DNA of 64,000 bases from positions 496,001 through 560,000 of the forward strand of contig NZ_JANFDA010000002.1 in NCBI RefSeq assembly GCF_040493455.1, in the 5' to 3' direction. The notes beneath the pieces were generated by a model, which was not told the origin of the DNA, did not search any database, and saw nothing but the letters and a program-made list of their open reading frames with translations. Source of the stretch: Microcosmobacter sp040493455. Lineage in GTDB: Bacteria > Bacteroidota > Bacteroidia > Flavobacteriales > Flavobacteriaceae. The position numbers and the translations under genes were made by a program. Shown here one piece after another: positions 8,483 to 15,895 of the stretch; positions within the stretch are counted from its first letter, which is position 1, and every line of letters begins with the position of its first letter.

Positions 8483-9232
8483 ATGAACCTCTACTACAAA
8501 TATTTACCACCCGAAAGACTATCGTATCTCGACAACGAGTTATTAAGATATACTCAACCGATTGACCTAAACGACCCTTTTGAATGTTTACCAAAAAAGC
8601 CAACAGAAAAGGAATTAAGGGCTGTAATAAAAAAAGTATCGGAACTCTTACCGAAAAAGAGAATTCCTTTGAACGTAAATGCTGAAATATTAGAGCTTGA
8701 AAAAATGTATAGTGAAGCTTATGTAAAAGTAAATAATGATATTGGAATTTTATCCTTAACCAAAAACTGGAATAATACTTTGATGTGGGCGCACTATACT
8801 AATTCACATAAAGGTTTTTGCGTAGGATTTGACCCAAAAGATAAGTACTTCCATGACTATTTGAGTACAGATGGAGAAGAATCAAAAACAGTTAAAGAAG
8901 TGGTCTATTCGGATAAAAGAGTAGAAATACCAATGGAATTTGAAAAAAAAGCACTCGGGTTTGAACCTTTTATAACAAAATCAACGGATTGGAAATATGA
9001 AGAAGAAATTAGAATAATTTCTTCACTCAATCTGTCAGACAAAAAAATCGATGGTAATCCATTAGACATTCATCTATTTAAAGTACCACACAATTCAATT
9101 AAAGAAATAATAGCTGGAGCGAATATGAAAAAAAACAATGAGGATTTAATAAAAGACTTTTGTTCTAAAAACGGTATTCAGTTCTATAAATCAAAGATAT
9201 CGGATGAACAATTCAATATGGAAAGAGAATAA
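8483..9232 (+). CDS. DUF2971 domain-containing protein
   Basis: The 249-residue protein shows the DUF2971 pattern: an N-terminal LYYKYLPPERLSYLDNELLRYTQPIDLNDPFEC, then ILSLTKNWNNTLMWAHYTNSHKGFCVGFDP, and a C-terminal VPHNSIKEIIAGANM. The family is scattered across bacterial accessory regions and its activity is not established, so no function is assigned. Soluble, without a signal peptide. It lies 51 bp after the coiled-coil gene and shares similar flanking motifs with it. Confidence 0.8.
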   Translation: MNLYYKYLPPERLSYLDNELLRYTQPIDLNDPFECLPKKPTEKELRAVIKKVSELLPKKRIPLNVNAEILELEKMYSEAYVKVNNDIGILSLTKNWNNTLMWAHYTNSHKGFCVGFDPKDKYFHDYLSTDGEESKTVKEVVYSDKRVEIPMEFEKKALGFEPFITKSTDWKYEEEIRIISSLNLSDKKIDGNPLDIHLFKVPHNSIKEIIAGANMKKNNEDLIKDFCSKNGIQFYKSKISDEQFNMERE

Positions 9233-9344
9233 TAAAGTACTGCTCACAACATGTATAGCAAATTGCACCTTCTCAAAAACTACATTCCAAATAAAACCTT
9301 ATCTTTGCGCCTTGAAAATCAAAAAATTAGAGTTTCAATAGATT

Positions 9345-9437
9345 CCTCAGGGTGAGGATGTGTTACCAGAAGTTTTAGGTTTAAGTATGTCGATGCGCTT
9401 CTCATGTAACACTTACATAACGCAATTGAATACTTAG
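9345..9437 (+). promoter_or_regulatory. Structured leader of the RNA helicase gene with a possible leader peptide
   Basis: A TAnnTTTG element (TATCTTTG, 9300-9307) is followed by a leader of about 135 bases before the helicase ATG. The leader holds a small hairpin CCTCA-GGG-TGAGG (9345-9357). It also has an interrupted long stem: GTGTTA (9360-9365) pairs with TAACAC (9407-9412), and AGAAG (9368-9372) pairs with CTTCT (9398-9402). A 16-codon frame starting ATG TCG ATG CGC at 9387 ends at 9437, seven bases before the helicase ATG. Leaders with structure are common on cold-regulated RNA helicase genes; that role here is inferred. Confidence 0.4.
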
Positions 9438-9444
9438 ATTTACA

Positions 9445-11184
9445 ATGAGTACATTCCAAGACCTTGGTTTGCAAGACCATTTATTGCAAGCCATAACCGA
9501 TTTAGGCTTTGAGACCCCAAGTGAGGTGCAAGAGAAAGCTATTCCTGTATTACTTACCGAAGAACGCGATCTGGTAGCCTTGGCACAAACAGGGACAGGG
9601 AAAACTGCTGCCTTTGGGTTTCCAATGCTACAAAACATAGACGTTGATAGTCGTACCACACAAGGACTTATCCTCTCGCCTACGCGTGAGCTGTGCTTAC
9701 AGATTACCAATGAGCTTAAGCAATATGGTAAATACTGTAAAGGCTTAAACGTCACTGCCATCTATGGTGGTGCCAGCATTACAGACCAAGCCAAACAAGT
9801 AAAAAAAGGTGCACAAATCGTCGTAGCAACGCCTGGTCGCATGAAAGATATGATCAGCAGAAATATGGTCGATATTTCCAAGATTCAGTATTCCGTATTG
9901 GATGAAGCCGATGAGATGCTCAATATGGGCTTCTATGAAGATATCACAGACATCCTATCACACACACCAGAAGACAAAAGCACATGGTTGTTCTCTGCAA
10001 CGATGCCAAAAGAAGTGGCAACGATTGCAAAGAAATTCATGTTTAATCCTATAGAGATTACGGTTGGACACAAAAATGTTGGGAGTAAAAACGTGTCGCA
10101 CGAATTTTATTTAGTCAATTCGAGAGATCGTTATCTAGCTTTAAAACGCTTGGCAGATGCCAATCCAAATATATTTTCAGTGGTGTTCTGTCGTACCAAA
10201 CGCGATACACAGAAGGTCGCCGAAAAACTTATCGAGGACGGTTACAACGCAGGCGCACTACATGGTGACCTCAGCCAGAACCAACGTGATCTGGTAATGA
10301 AATCCTTCAGAAATAAACAGATACAAATGTTGGTGGCTACAGATGTAGCGGCTCGTGGTATCGATGTCGATGACATTACGCATGTGATCAATTACCAACT
10401 TCCAGACGAGATTGAAACCTATACACACCGTTCTGGTCGTACAGGTCGTGCTGGGAAAACTGGTGTCTCTATGGTCATCGTTTCCAAAAGTGAATTGCGA
10501 AAGATTAAAAGCATTGAACGCATCATCAAAAAGCAGTTTGAGCAAAAAGAGATTCCAAGCGGGATGGAGATTTGCCAAGTGCAATTAATGTCCTTAGCCA
10601 ATAAGGTTCATGATACGGAAATCAATCACGAGATTGATAAGTACTTGGAAAGCATCAACGAATTGTTCGAAGACACCTCTAAAGACGAGCTTATTAAGAA
10701 GTTCTTCTCTGTAGAGTTTTCAAGATTCTATAACTATTACCAAAAAGCCAAAGACCTTAATATAGAAGCCAAGCATAGCAGTAGTAGAGATGGCGAGCGT
10801 AGCGGAAGTTCTACACGTTACTTTATCAATGTAGGTCGTAAGGATGGTTACGATTGGATGAGTTTGAAAGACTTCTTGAAAGCCGTTTTAGAATTGGGTA
10901 GAGATGATGTTTTTAAAGTAGATGTGAAGGATAGCTTCTCGTTCTTCAATACTGAAAAAGAGCATGAGCAGAAAGTATTGGATTTCTTTACCGACTTTAA
11001 ATACAACGGACGTTTTGTAAATGTTGAAGTTTCTACAGATAGAGGTGGTGGTTCGCGTAATCGCAAGAAAGGAAGACGAAACGACAAACGCAACCGTAAA
11101 GGTGGCAATAGATCTGACAGATCTCGTTCTGAAGTAAGAACTAGCAAAGGGTCTTCAAGACCAAGACGTTCGAGAAGGCGTTAA
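9445..11184 (+). CDS. deaD: DEAD-box ATP-dependent RNA helicase (DeaD/CsdA type)
   Basis: A 579-residue protein with the full motif set: Q motif (LGFETPSEVQEKAIP), motif I AQTGTGKT at residues 47-54, PTREL, DEAD at 153-156, SAT, and HRSGRTGRAG from residue 328. After the two RecA domains comes a DbpA-like RNA-binding domain (RYFINVGRKDGYDWMSLKDFLKAVLELGRDD). The protein ends in a very basic Arg/Lys/Gly/Ser-rich tail (about residues 530-579). Family knowledge: it unwinds short RNA duplexes in ribosome assembly and mRNA turnover, often at low temperature. The leader upstream is structured, consistent with post-transcriptional control. Confidence 0.93.
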   Translation: MSTFQDLGLQDHLLQAITDLGFETPSEVQEKAIPVLLTEERDLVALAQTGTGKTAAFGFPMLQNIDVDSRTTQGLILSPTRELCLQITNELKQYGKYCKGLNVTAIYGGASITDQAKQVKKGAQIVVATPGRMKDMISRNMVDISKIQYSVLDEADEMLNMGFYEDITDILSHTPEDKSTWLFSATMPKEVATIAKKFMFNPIEITVGHKNVGSKNVSHEFYLVNSRDRYLALKRLADANPNIFSVVFCRTKRDTQKVAEKLIEDGYNAGALHGDLSQNQRDLVMKSFRNKQIQMLVATDVAARGIDVDDITHVINYQLPDEIETYTHRSGRTGRAGKTGVSMVIVSKSELRKIKSIERIIKKQFEQKEIPSGMEICQVQLMSLANKVHDTEINHEIDKYLESINELFEDTSKDELIKKFFSVEFSRFYNYYQKAKDLNIEAKHSSSRDGERSGSSTRYFINVGRKDGYDWMSLKDFLKAVLELGRDDVFKVDVKDSFSFFNTEKEHEQKVLDFFTDFKYNGRFVNVEVSTDRGGGSRNRKKGRRNDKRNRKGGNRSDRSRSEVRTSKGSSRPRRSRRR

Positions 11185-11272
11185 ACCTTCATGTTAATAT
11201 TTAGTCAAAATTTACGAATCTAAAGATGCAAAGTGCGTTTTGTTTAGTACTTTTAAACTTTAAAAGCAGTGT

Positions 11273-12055
11273 ATGAAGTCCCTACTTGTGTTTTTCTTAG
11301 GTCTATTACTCCTTACATCCTTTGATGTTGAAGGGCAGGAAGACACGTCTGTTAAAGGTGTTATCTATAGTACGACCACAAACGAACCTCTAGAAAAAGT
11401 AAATATCGTTAACCTTAATCAGGTTATTGGTACCTCTACGGATTTTGAAGGGAAGTTTGAAATTAAAGCAAAAGCAAACGATACACTGCACTTATCTTAT
11501 CTAGGTTACAAATCCATTAAAGTTAGAGTAACTAATGACTGGTTGAAGTTTGGCGAAACCAGAATCGACATGACAGAACTTGCGCTTGCGCTTGAGGAAG
11601 TTGTGGTGAATCAGTTGCGACTTACTGGCTATCTCGAAGTGGATATTGCACAAGTGCCTGTAGTCTCTAACAACCGATACAGTATTTCTGGATTACCGAA
11701 CAGTGGTTATGAAGCAGGTTCTAGTCCGAACGCTGTAAACAAAGTACTCGGTGCGATCTTTAATCCTGCTGACTTCTTGTATAATATGTTTGGCAAAAAG
11801 CCTAAGGAAATGCGCAAGCTGAAGAAGATGAAGAAGGATGATGAGATTCGTAATCAGCTAGCCAATCGATTCGATCGGGAAATGTTGATGGTATTACTTC
11901 AGGTAGATCGCTTTGATCTGGATGAAATCGTGAATCAATGTAACTACTCCAAAGACTTTATACAAAGTGCTAATGACCTTCAAATCTTGGATGCCATTAG
12001 TGAATGCTACGAAGAGTATAAAGTCCTTAGTCGTAACAAGAAAAAGAAAATCTAG
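11273..12055 (+). CDS. Carboxypeptidase-like regulatory domain protein, secreted
   Basis: A 260-residue protein with a signal peptide (LLVFFLGLLLLTSFDVEGQ). One carboxypeptidase-D regulatory-like domain follows (VKGVIYSTTTNEPLEKVNIVNLNQVIGTSTDFEGKFEIKAKANDTLHLSYLGYKSIKVRV, about residues 27-90). In Bacteroidota this domain commonly precedes TonB-dependent receptor barrels, but here no plug or barrel follows. Instead there are about 150 residues with a basic stretch (KKPKEMRKLKKMKKDDE) and a helical end. Likely periplasmic or outer-membrane associated; exact role unknown. Confidence 0.75.
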   Translation: MKSLLVFFLGLLLLTSFDVEGQEDTSVKGVIYSTTTNEPLEKVNIVNLNQVIGTSTDFEGKFEIKAKANDTLHLSYLGYKSIKVRVTNDWLKFGETRIDMTELALALEEVVVNQLRLTGYLEVDIAQVPVVSNNRYSISGLPNSGYEAGSSPNAVNKVLGAIFNPADFLYNMFGKKPKEMRKLKKMKKDDEIRNQLANRFDREMLMVLLQVDRFDLDEIVNQCNYSKDFIQSANDLQILDAISECYEEYKVLSRNKKKKI

Positions 12056-12060
12056 TTTAT

Positions 12061-12612
12061 TTAATTGTTGTAGAACAATTCAAAGGCACTGATACAAAGT
12101 ACATCTTCTGGATCATAGACGTTTGCTACTTCTACATTATTGAATGTAAATACCAATCGCTCCACAGTCACAGTATCTTCATTAAACACAATTTCAGAAA
12201 CTGTAAGCACTTCGGTATTATTAGCCGAACTGATATACTGATTTCCAGTCCCGTCGAAGTAGAAAATATAAGCTGTTCCTGGTCCAATACTTCCATTGAT
12301 TGCATAATCGCCTACTAGATCTACGCCTGAAGCGTTAGTTGCAAAAATATTGGCGCCCAAATCGGTAAGCTCCTCTTCATCGCTATGTCCTCCAGTTTGA
12401 ATAGATGGTGCTCCGAAAAAAATATCATCAGCTCTATAGGCATAAACGTTGTTATCTAAGTCTTCGAAATTAATTGCTCTTGAACAATCTTCGCTAACTG
12501 CTGCTTCTAATGAGGAACCTCCTAATCTGCCAGCTTCCTGTTCATTGCTATTGCAGTTAAAGACACATAAAAAAGAGATAAGGGACAATGAAAATAGAAT
12601 ACGAGTTTTCAT
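12061..12612 (-). CDS. Hypothetical lipoprotein
   Basis: The 183-residue product starts MKTRILFSLSLISFLCVFNCNSNEQEAG. The hydrophobic signal ends in FNC, so Cys20 is a plausible lipidated residue, although Asn at -1 is not a classical lipobox residue. The mature part is acidic and beta-rich and ends with VLCISAFELFYNN. No family recognised. It converges on the carboxypeptidase-regulatory gene with only five bases between the stops. Upstream, ATAGCCTA (12633-12640) and TAGGCTAT (12658-12665) form an inverted repeat that could be a hairpin or operator. Confidence 0.65.
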   Translation of the reverse strand: MKTRILFSLSLISFLCVFNCNSNEQEAGRLGGSSLEAAVSEDCSRAINFEDLDNNVYAYRADDIFFGAPSIQTGGHSDEEELTDLGANIFATNASGVDLVGDYAINGSIGPGTAYIFYFDGTGNQYISSANNTEVLTVSEIVFNEDTVTVERLVFTFNNVEVANVYDPEDVLCISAFELFYNN

Positions 12613-12696
12613 TGCTGGTTGATTTAAAATGAATAGCCTAAGATACAAATTTTATCCTAGGCTATCAATAATACCTTTATATTCAAGGGTTTGAAA

Positions 12697-13071
12697 TCAG
12701 TTTCTAGAATGTAAGGCAACGCGGTTACCTTCACAATCTATAAACACACCCATAAAACCGTGTTCAGGTGAAATTTCAGTTTTGGGTTGATAGATTTTGC
12801 CACCTGCGGCTTCTACTCTATCCAATTCATTTTGCACATCTTCTGAATGAAAATACACTAGTGTGCCTTCCTGACTTGGAATATAGGATTCTTGTTTGAT
12901 TAAGGTGCCTGTGGCTCCATGAGCATCTCCTCTATCTGGAAACCATCCCATTAGTAAACCACCAAAATCAACTACATTGATGTCTAAAGCGAATACTGCT
13001 TCGTAGAATGCCTTGGCGCGATCCATATCATTTACTGGAATCTCAAACCAGCTGACCATGTTTTGTTTCAT
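12697..13071 (-). CDS. VOC-superfamily protein (glyoxalase/bleomycin-resistance fold)
   Basis: A 124-residue protein with one pair of the beta-alpha-beta-beta-beta modules: MVSWFEIPVNDMDRAKAFYEAVFALDINVVDFGGLLMGWFP, then LVYFHSEDVQNELDRVEAAGGKIYQPKTEISPEHGFMGVFIDCEGNRVALHS. This is typical of small VOC proteins of YdcJ/PhnB-like groups, where a metal site forms between the two modules. Substrate unknown. Cytoplasmic. It precedes a second, PhnB-like VOC gene, separated by an intergenic repeat. Confidence 0.85.
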   Translation of the reverse strand: MKQNMVSWFEIPVNDMDRAKAFYEAVFALDINVVDFGGLLMGWFPDRGDAHGATGTLIKQESYIPSQEGTLVYFHSEDVQNELDRVEAAGGKIYQPKTEISPEHGFMGVFIDCEGNRVALHSRN

Positions 13072-13105
13072 AATTAATTATTAATGGATTATTACAATTA
13101 CGTTT

Positions 13106-13172
13106 TGTCATTTCGAGTGAACACGAGAAATCTCATATAATGAAAAAGATTCATCGCAAGCTCTGAATGACA
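13106..13172. repeat. Intergenic TGTCATTTCGAG-type repeat
   Basis: The 67-base element begins TGTCATTTCGAGTG and ends CTCTGAATGACA, so its ends are imperfect inverted repeats (TGTCATT/AATGACA perfect). An internal GAGAAATCTC is itself a perfect 10-base palindrome. From memory, words of this kind recur between genes of marine flavobacteria. It separates the two VOC genes and is unrelated in sequence to the palindrome at 867. Confidence 0.7.
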
Positions 13173-13176
13173 TGTA

Positions 13177-13596
13177 TTAAGAAGCATGTCCGTCGTGAGG
13201 ACTACTTACCATCCACTGAATGCCAAACTTATCTACTAGACTACCAAATTTCCCACCCCAAAATACTTCATTGTATGGCATGGTAATTTGAGCGCCTTCA
13301 GACAAACCCGTAAAAATCGCATGTCCCTGTTCTTCATCATCAGCCAAAACACTAACGTGGTAATTATTGCCTTTGTTTAATGGCATATGAAATCCATCGG
13401 AAGCTTTGAGTTCGCTCCCATTGCCAAAGGTTAAGGTAGCATGCATGATTTTATTTTCTATTTCTGGCTTACTATATTCTGGCGGACCATCTTTATAGCG
13501 CATCATTACTTGGTAATCGCCATCAAAAATATCTTTGTAGAAGTCCATTGCGGCTTCGCAGTCACCGTCGAAGGTTAGGTACACATCACATTTCAT
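13177..13596 (-). CDS. PhnB-like VOC family protein
   Basis: The 139-residue protein reads MKCDVYLTFDGDCEAAMDFYKDIFDGDYQVMMRY, then MHATLTFGNGSELKASDG, and ends VFWGGKFGSLVDKFGIQWMVSS, the typical close of PhnB/DUF-type VOC proteins (GxxFGxxxDxFGixWxv). These are cytoplasmic single-domain dimers; enzymatic function is generally unproven. It lies 580 bp upstream of the other VOC gene's end and in the same orientation, but the repeat between suggests separate transcription is possible. Confidence 0.85.
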   Translation of the reverse strand: MKCDVYLTFDGDCEAAMDFYKDIFDGDYQVMMRYKDGPPEYSKPEIENKIMHATLTFGNGSELKASDGFHMPLNKGNNYHVSVLADDEEQGHAIFTGLSEGAQITMPYNEVFWGGKFGSLVDKFGIQWMVSSPHDGHAS

Positions 13597-13634
13597 AATT
13601 TACAATTTTTAAGTTAGACTTTTAATGTACAAAA

Positions 13635-14291
13635 TTATTGCTGCTCGTAAAAGTGATTTACAATATCATCATAGCTTTTTATGGTTTTCTTAATCCAGTC
13701 CAACCATTTTTCATCTTGAGCATCTTTGGATAGTTGCCAATCTATTTCTGAAGCTCGAAGCTGAGACGTGACATATTGTAAAATTATAGCTGCTGAAACT
13801 GATATATTTAAACTTTCGGTAAAGCCTACCATTGGAATCTTAAGAAAACAATCTGCTTGTTCTATAACGGCATCACTCAATCCTTCGGTCTCTCTTCCAA
13901 AGAAAAAACAAGACTTCTTAGTAATATCAAAATCCCGAAGTTTGTGATCGGCCTCGTGAGGCGTTGTCGCCACAACTTGATACCCTTGTGCTTTTATGGA
14001 TTTGATACAGTCTGAAATTGAATTGTAACGATGTACATCGACCCATTTCTGTGCACCCATAGCAATCTCTCTATCGATACGCTTACTATTGATTTCCTCC
14101 ACCACATGAATATCCTGAACACCAAATACATCACAACTACGAATCACAGCACTGGTATTGTGCAATTGGTACACATCTTCGGTTGCAACTGTAAAGTGTC
14201 GTGTACGTTGAGATAGCACCGTTTCGAAGCGATTCTTCCGATTCTCAGTAAGATAGGTTTTTAGATATTCTAATAAGTCAAGATCTATCAT
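13635..14291 (-). CDS. trmH: tRNA (guanosine(18)-2'-O)-methyltransferase, SPOUT family (TrmH)
   Basis: From the ATG at 14291 (MIDLDLLEYLKTYLTENRKNRFETVLSQRTRHFTVATEDVYQLHNTSAVIRSCDVFGVQDIHVVEE) this is a 218-residue protein. The three SpoU motifs are visible: NTSAVIRSCDVFGVQDIHVVE, FFGRETEGLSDAVIEQAD, and IPMVGFTESLNISVSAAIIL. Family knowledge: TrmH 2'-O-methylates G18 in the tRNA D-loop using S-adenosylmethionine through a knotted dimer. The C-terminal helical extension is typical for TrmH. A longer start at 14321 would overlap the upstream gene and is not needed. It follows the DUF1801 gene by 7 bp, likely one transcript. Confidence 0.92.
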   Translation of the reverse strand: MIDLDLLEYLKTYLTENRKNRFETVLSQRTRHFTVATEDVYQLHNTSAVIRSCDVFGVQDIHVVEEINSKRIDREIAMGAQKWVDVHRYNSISDCIKSIKAQGYQVVATTPHEADHKLRDFDITKKSCFFFGRETEGLSDAVIEQADCFLKIPMVGFTESLNISVSAAIILQYVTSQLRASEIDWQLSKDAQDEKWLDWIKKTIKSYDDIVNHFYEQQ

Positions 14292-14298
14292 AATGTTC

Positions 14299-14676
14299 TT
14301 ATACAAACCAAGGTTTATCACTCATCTCGATATATCGCTTCGCTTCAAGCAATATCGCCCTGAATTCGTGCTCGTTAAATTCCTCAAGAGACTTTACTTG
14401 TAGAGACCTCACCTGCTTGCGATTATTATCATTTTTTAATGAGGGAAATTGGTCTTCAAACAAAACGCCTTGCACAAAAGCAACATCGACATAGTCTTTA
14501 CCTTTCAAGATATTGAGATAAAGCATAGGTTTTTTGCCAATATTGTAGAATGGTATTTTGTAGCTATAACGTTCTGTAATGTCTGGCAACGTCCTCAGAA
14601 TAACATCACGTATGTATAGCATTATTGATTGGTAAGGCTCTTTCTGATTATAAAAGTATTCGTCTACTGGCTTCAT
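14299..14676 (-). CDS. DUF1801 (YdhG-like) domain protein
   Basis: The 125-residue protein shows the DUF1801 pattern: QSIMLYIRDVILRTLPDITERYSYKIPFYNIGKKPMLYLNILKGKDYVDVAFVQGVLF, with a C-terminal helix SLEEFNEHEFRAILLEAKRY. The fold is compact and cytoplasmic (YdhG/MM0479 group); molecular function is unknown. First gene of an apparent two-gene unit with trmH. Confidence 0.85.
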   Translation of the reverse strand: MKPVDEYFYNQKEPYQSIMLYIRDVILRTLPDITERYSYKIPFYNIGKKPMLYLNILKGKDYVDVAFVQGVLFEDQFPSLKNDNNRKQVRSLQVKSLEEFNEHEFRAILLEAKRYIEMSDKPWFV

Positions 14677-14741
14677 ATAGATTAAGTTCTCATTTCAAAT
14701 TTAATAAACTTTTAACTTGAACAATAGGCATAAATTCATTT

Positions 14742-14758
14742 ACTTTGTAATTCAAAGT
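14742..14758. promoter_or_regulatory. Candidate operator (17-bp palindrome) overlapping the promoter of the 14767 gene
   Basis: ACTTTGTAATTCAAAGT is an inverted repeat with one mismatch and matches the perfect version at 15863. It overlaps a near-consensus -7 element (TTACTTTG) spaced about 20 bases from a TTG at 14717-14719, and ends 8 bases before the ATG at 14767. A bound repressor would therefore cover the promoter. The nearby winged-helix protein (15397) is the natural candidate to bind it. Confidence 0.6.
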
Positions 14759-14766
14759 ACTTTTAT

Positions 14767-15372
14767 ATGGAATCTAAAGACTATCTAAAGGACATTAGTG
14801 AGATTAAGGATCTCATGAACAAATCGTCGCGTTTTATCTCTCTCAGTGGCTTATCAGGCATACTTGCAGGCATATACGCCTTAACTGGTGCTGCTTATGC
14901 GTATTGGCTAGTGAATAATTCTAGTAGAGATTACTTGATTTTGGATGGCGAAATCTATAGAAACTGTATTATCGCTTTGGTTTTGGTTGCTGTGATGAGT
15001 GTCCTCACTGGAATTTGTCTAACAACCAGAAAGGCCAAAAAGAATGGTGAAAGTATTTGGGATGCTTCTTCCATTCGACTCGTAGTTAATTTTCTAATTC
15101 CTTTAGTAGTTGGTGGTCTGTATATCTTGATAAAATTAAATCAGCATATTTATGGGCATACAGGTGCTTTGATGTTAATCTTTTATGGATTGGCATTGGT
15201 GAATGCTTCTAAATACAGCTTAGGATACATAAGATATTTAGGATATATACAAATCATTCTAGGGTTAATTTGTGCCTTAATGCCGACTTATGGATTCTGG
15301 TTTTGGGTATTAGGATTTGGTGTGATGCATATAGTTTATGGATCAATTATGCATTTTGTGTATAGAACCTAA
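14767..15372 (+). CDS. Integral membrane protein, function unknown
   Basis: The 201-residue protein has a short polar N-terminus (MESKDYLKDISEIKDLMNKSSRFISLSG) and then about six hydrophobic segments. They include LSGILAGIYALTGAAYAYWL, CIIALVLVAVMSVLTGICL, LVVNFLIPLVVGGLYILIKL and a Gly/Tyr-rich C-terminus YIQIILGLICALMPTYGFWFWVLGFGVMHIVYG. No family recognised with certainty. It is first in a unit with the winged-helix regulator (24 bp downstream), an arrangement common for autoregulated membrane-stress pairs in Bacteroidota. A palindromic operator overlaps its promoter. Confidence 0.65.
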   Translation: MESKDYLKDISEIKDLMNKSSRFISLSGLSGILAGIYALTGAAYAYWLVNNSSRDYLILDGEIYRNCIIALVLVAVMSVLTGICLTTRKAKKNGESIWDASSIRLVVNFLIPLVVGGLYILIKLNQHIYGHTGALMLIFYGLALVNASKYSLGYIRYLGYIQIILGLICALMPTYGFWFWVLGFGVMHIVYGSIMHFVYRT

Positions 15373-15381
15373 ATTATAGGT

Positions 15382-15398
15382 ATTACTTTTGAAGTAAT
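15382..15398. promoter_or_regulatory. Palindrome overlapping the start codon of the winged-helix regulator
   Basis: ATTACTT-TTG-AAGTAAT is a perfect 7+3+7 inverted repeat whose right arm runs into the ATG at 15397. It resembles the 17-bp palindromes at 14742 and 15863 (shared ACTT...AAGT). It could be a third binding site or an RNA hairpin hiding the start codon; the sequence cannot tell these apart. Confidence 0.45.
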
Positions 15399-15696
15399 GA
15401 GTCTTATCACCAACATAAACAAAGCTTTTGATCATCGTATCCGTTTGGGTATAATGTCAGTCCTTGTGGTTAATGAGTTTGCAGATTTCAATACGCTCAA
15501 AGAGTTGTTGGATGTTACAGATGGGAACCTTGCCAGTCATACCAAAGCTCTGGAAAAGGTTGAATATATAAAAGTTGAAAAACAATTTATTGGAAGGAAA
15601 CCAAATACAAGGTACAAGGCAACAAGAAAGGGGAAAACAGCGTTTAAGAAACATATTGAAGCCTTAGAACACATCATAAAACGATCTGAACAATAA
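15397..15696 (+). CDS. Winged-helix transcriptional regulator (HTH_27 / MarR-like)
   Basis: The 99-residue protein is a single winged helix: AFDHRIRLGIMSVLVVNEFADFNTLKELLDVTDGNLASHTKALEKVEYIKVEKQFIGRKPNTRYKATRKGKTAFKKHIEALE. The recognition helix is around DGNLASHTKAL and the wing around GRKPNTRYKATRKG. It matches the small winged-helix DNA-binding family found in Bacteroidota. It has no ligand domain. It sits between two membrane-protein genes, each preceded by a copy of one palindrome, so it probably represses both and perhaps itself. Confidence 0.85.
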   Translation: MSLITNINKAFDHRIRLGIMSVLVVNEFADFNTLKELLDVTDGNLASHTKALEKVEYIKVEKQFIGRKPNTRYKATRKGKTAFKKHIEALEHIIKRSEQ

Positions 15697-15698
15697 TA

Positions 15699-15869
15699 AT
15701 GAAACCTTTAAAAACCATAGTGCTAAACCTCTTAGGAAGGGATCGCTGGAGAGAACTCAACGCTTTTGAAATAAGCATACTCCTCCTCCTCACCCATCCT
15801 CTCTATTGTTTGCTTTGGTGGCTTAGGTCTGTAAAAGAACATTTAAAAAAATTTATTAATTCACTTTGA
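15699..15869 (+). CDS. 56-residue putative small membrane protein
   Basis: An ATG two bases after the regulator's stop opens a frame of 56 codons: MKPLKTIVLNLLGRDRWRELNAFEISILLLLTHPLYCLLWWLRSVKEHLKKFINSL. It has one hydrophobic segment (about residues 25-42) flanked by basic ends, as expected of a small single-pass membrane protein. The tight spacing to the regulator suggests a real, co-translated gene. Its stop codon lies inside the operator of the next gene. No family recognised. Confidence 0.55.
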   Translation: MKPLKTIVLNLLGRDRWRELNAFEISILLLLTHPLYCLLWWLRSVKEHLKKFINSL

Positions 15870-15879
15870 ATTTCAAAGT
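15863..15879. promoter_or_regulatory. Candidate operator (perfect 17-bp palindrome) upstream of the 15896 gene
   Basis: ACTTTGAATTTCAAAGT is a perfect 8+1+8 inverted repeat followed by ACTTT, as is the copy at 14742. It overlaps a -7-like element (TCACTTTG) and lies 16 bases before the ATG at 15896. The paired sites flank the regulator gene. Confidence 0.65.
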
Positions 15880-15895
15880 ACTTTAAATATTTACT

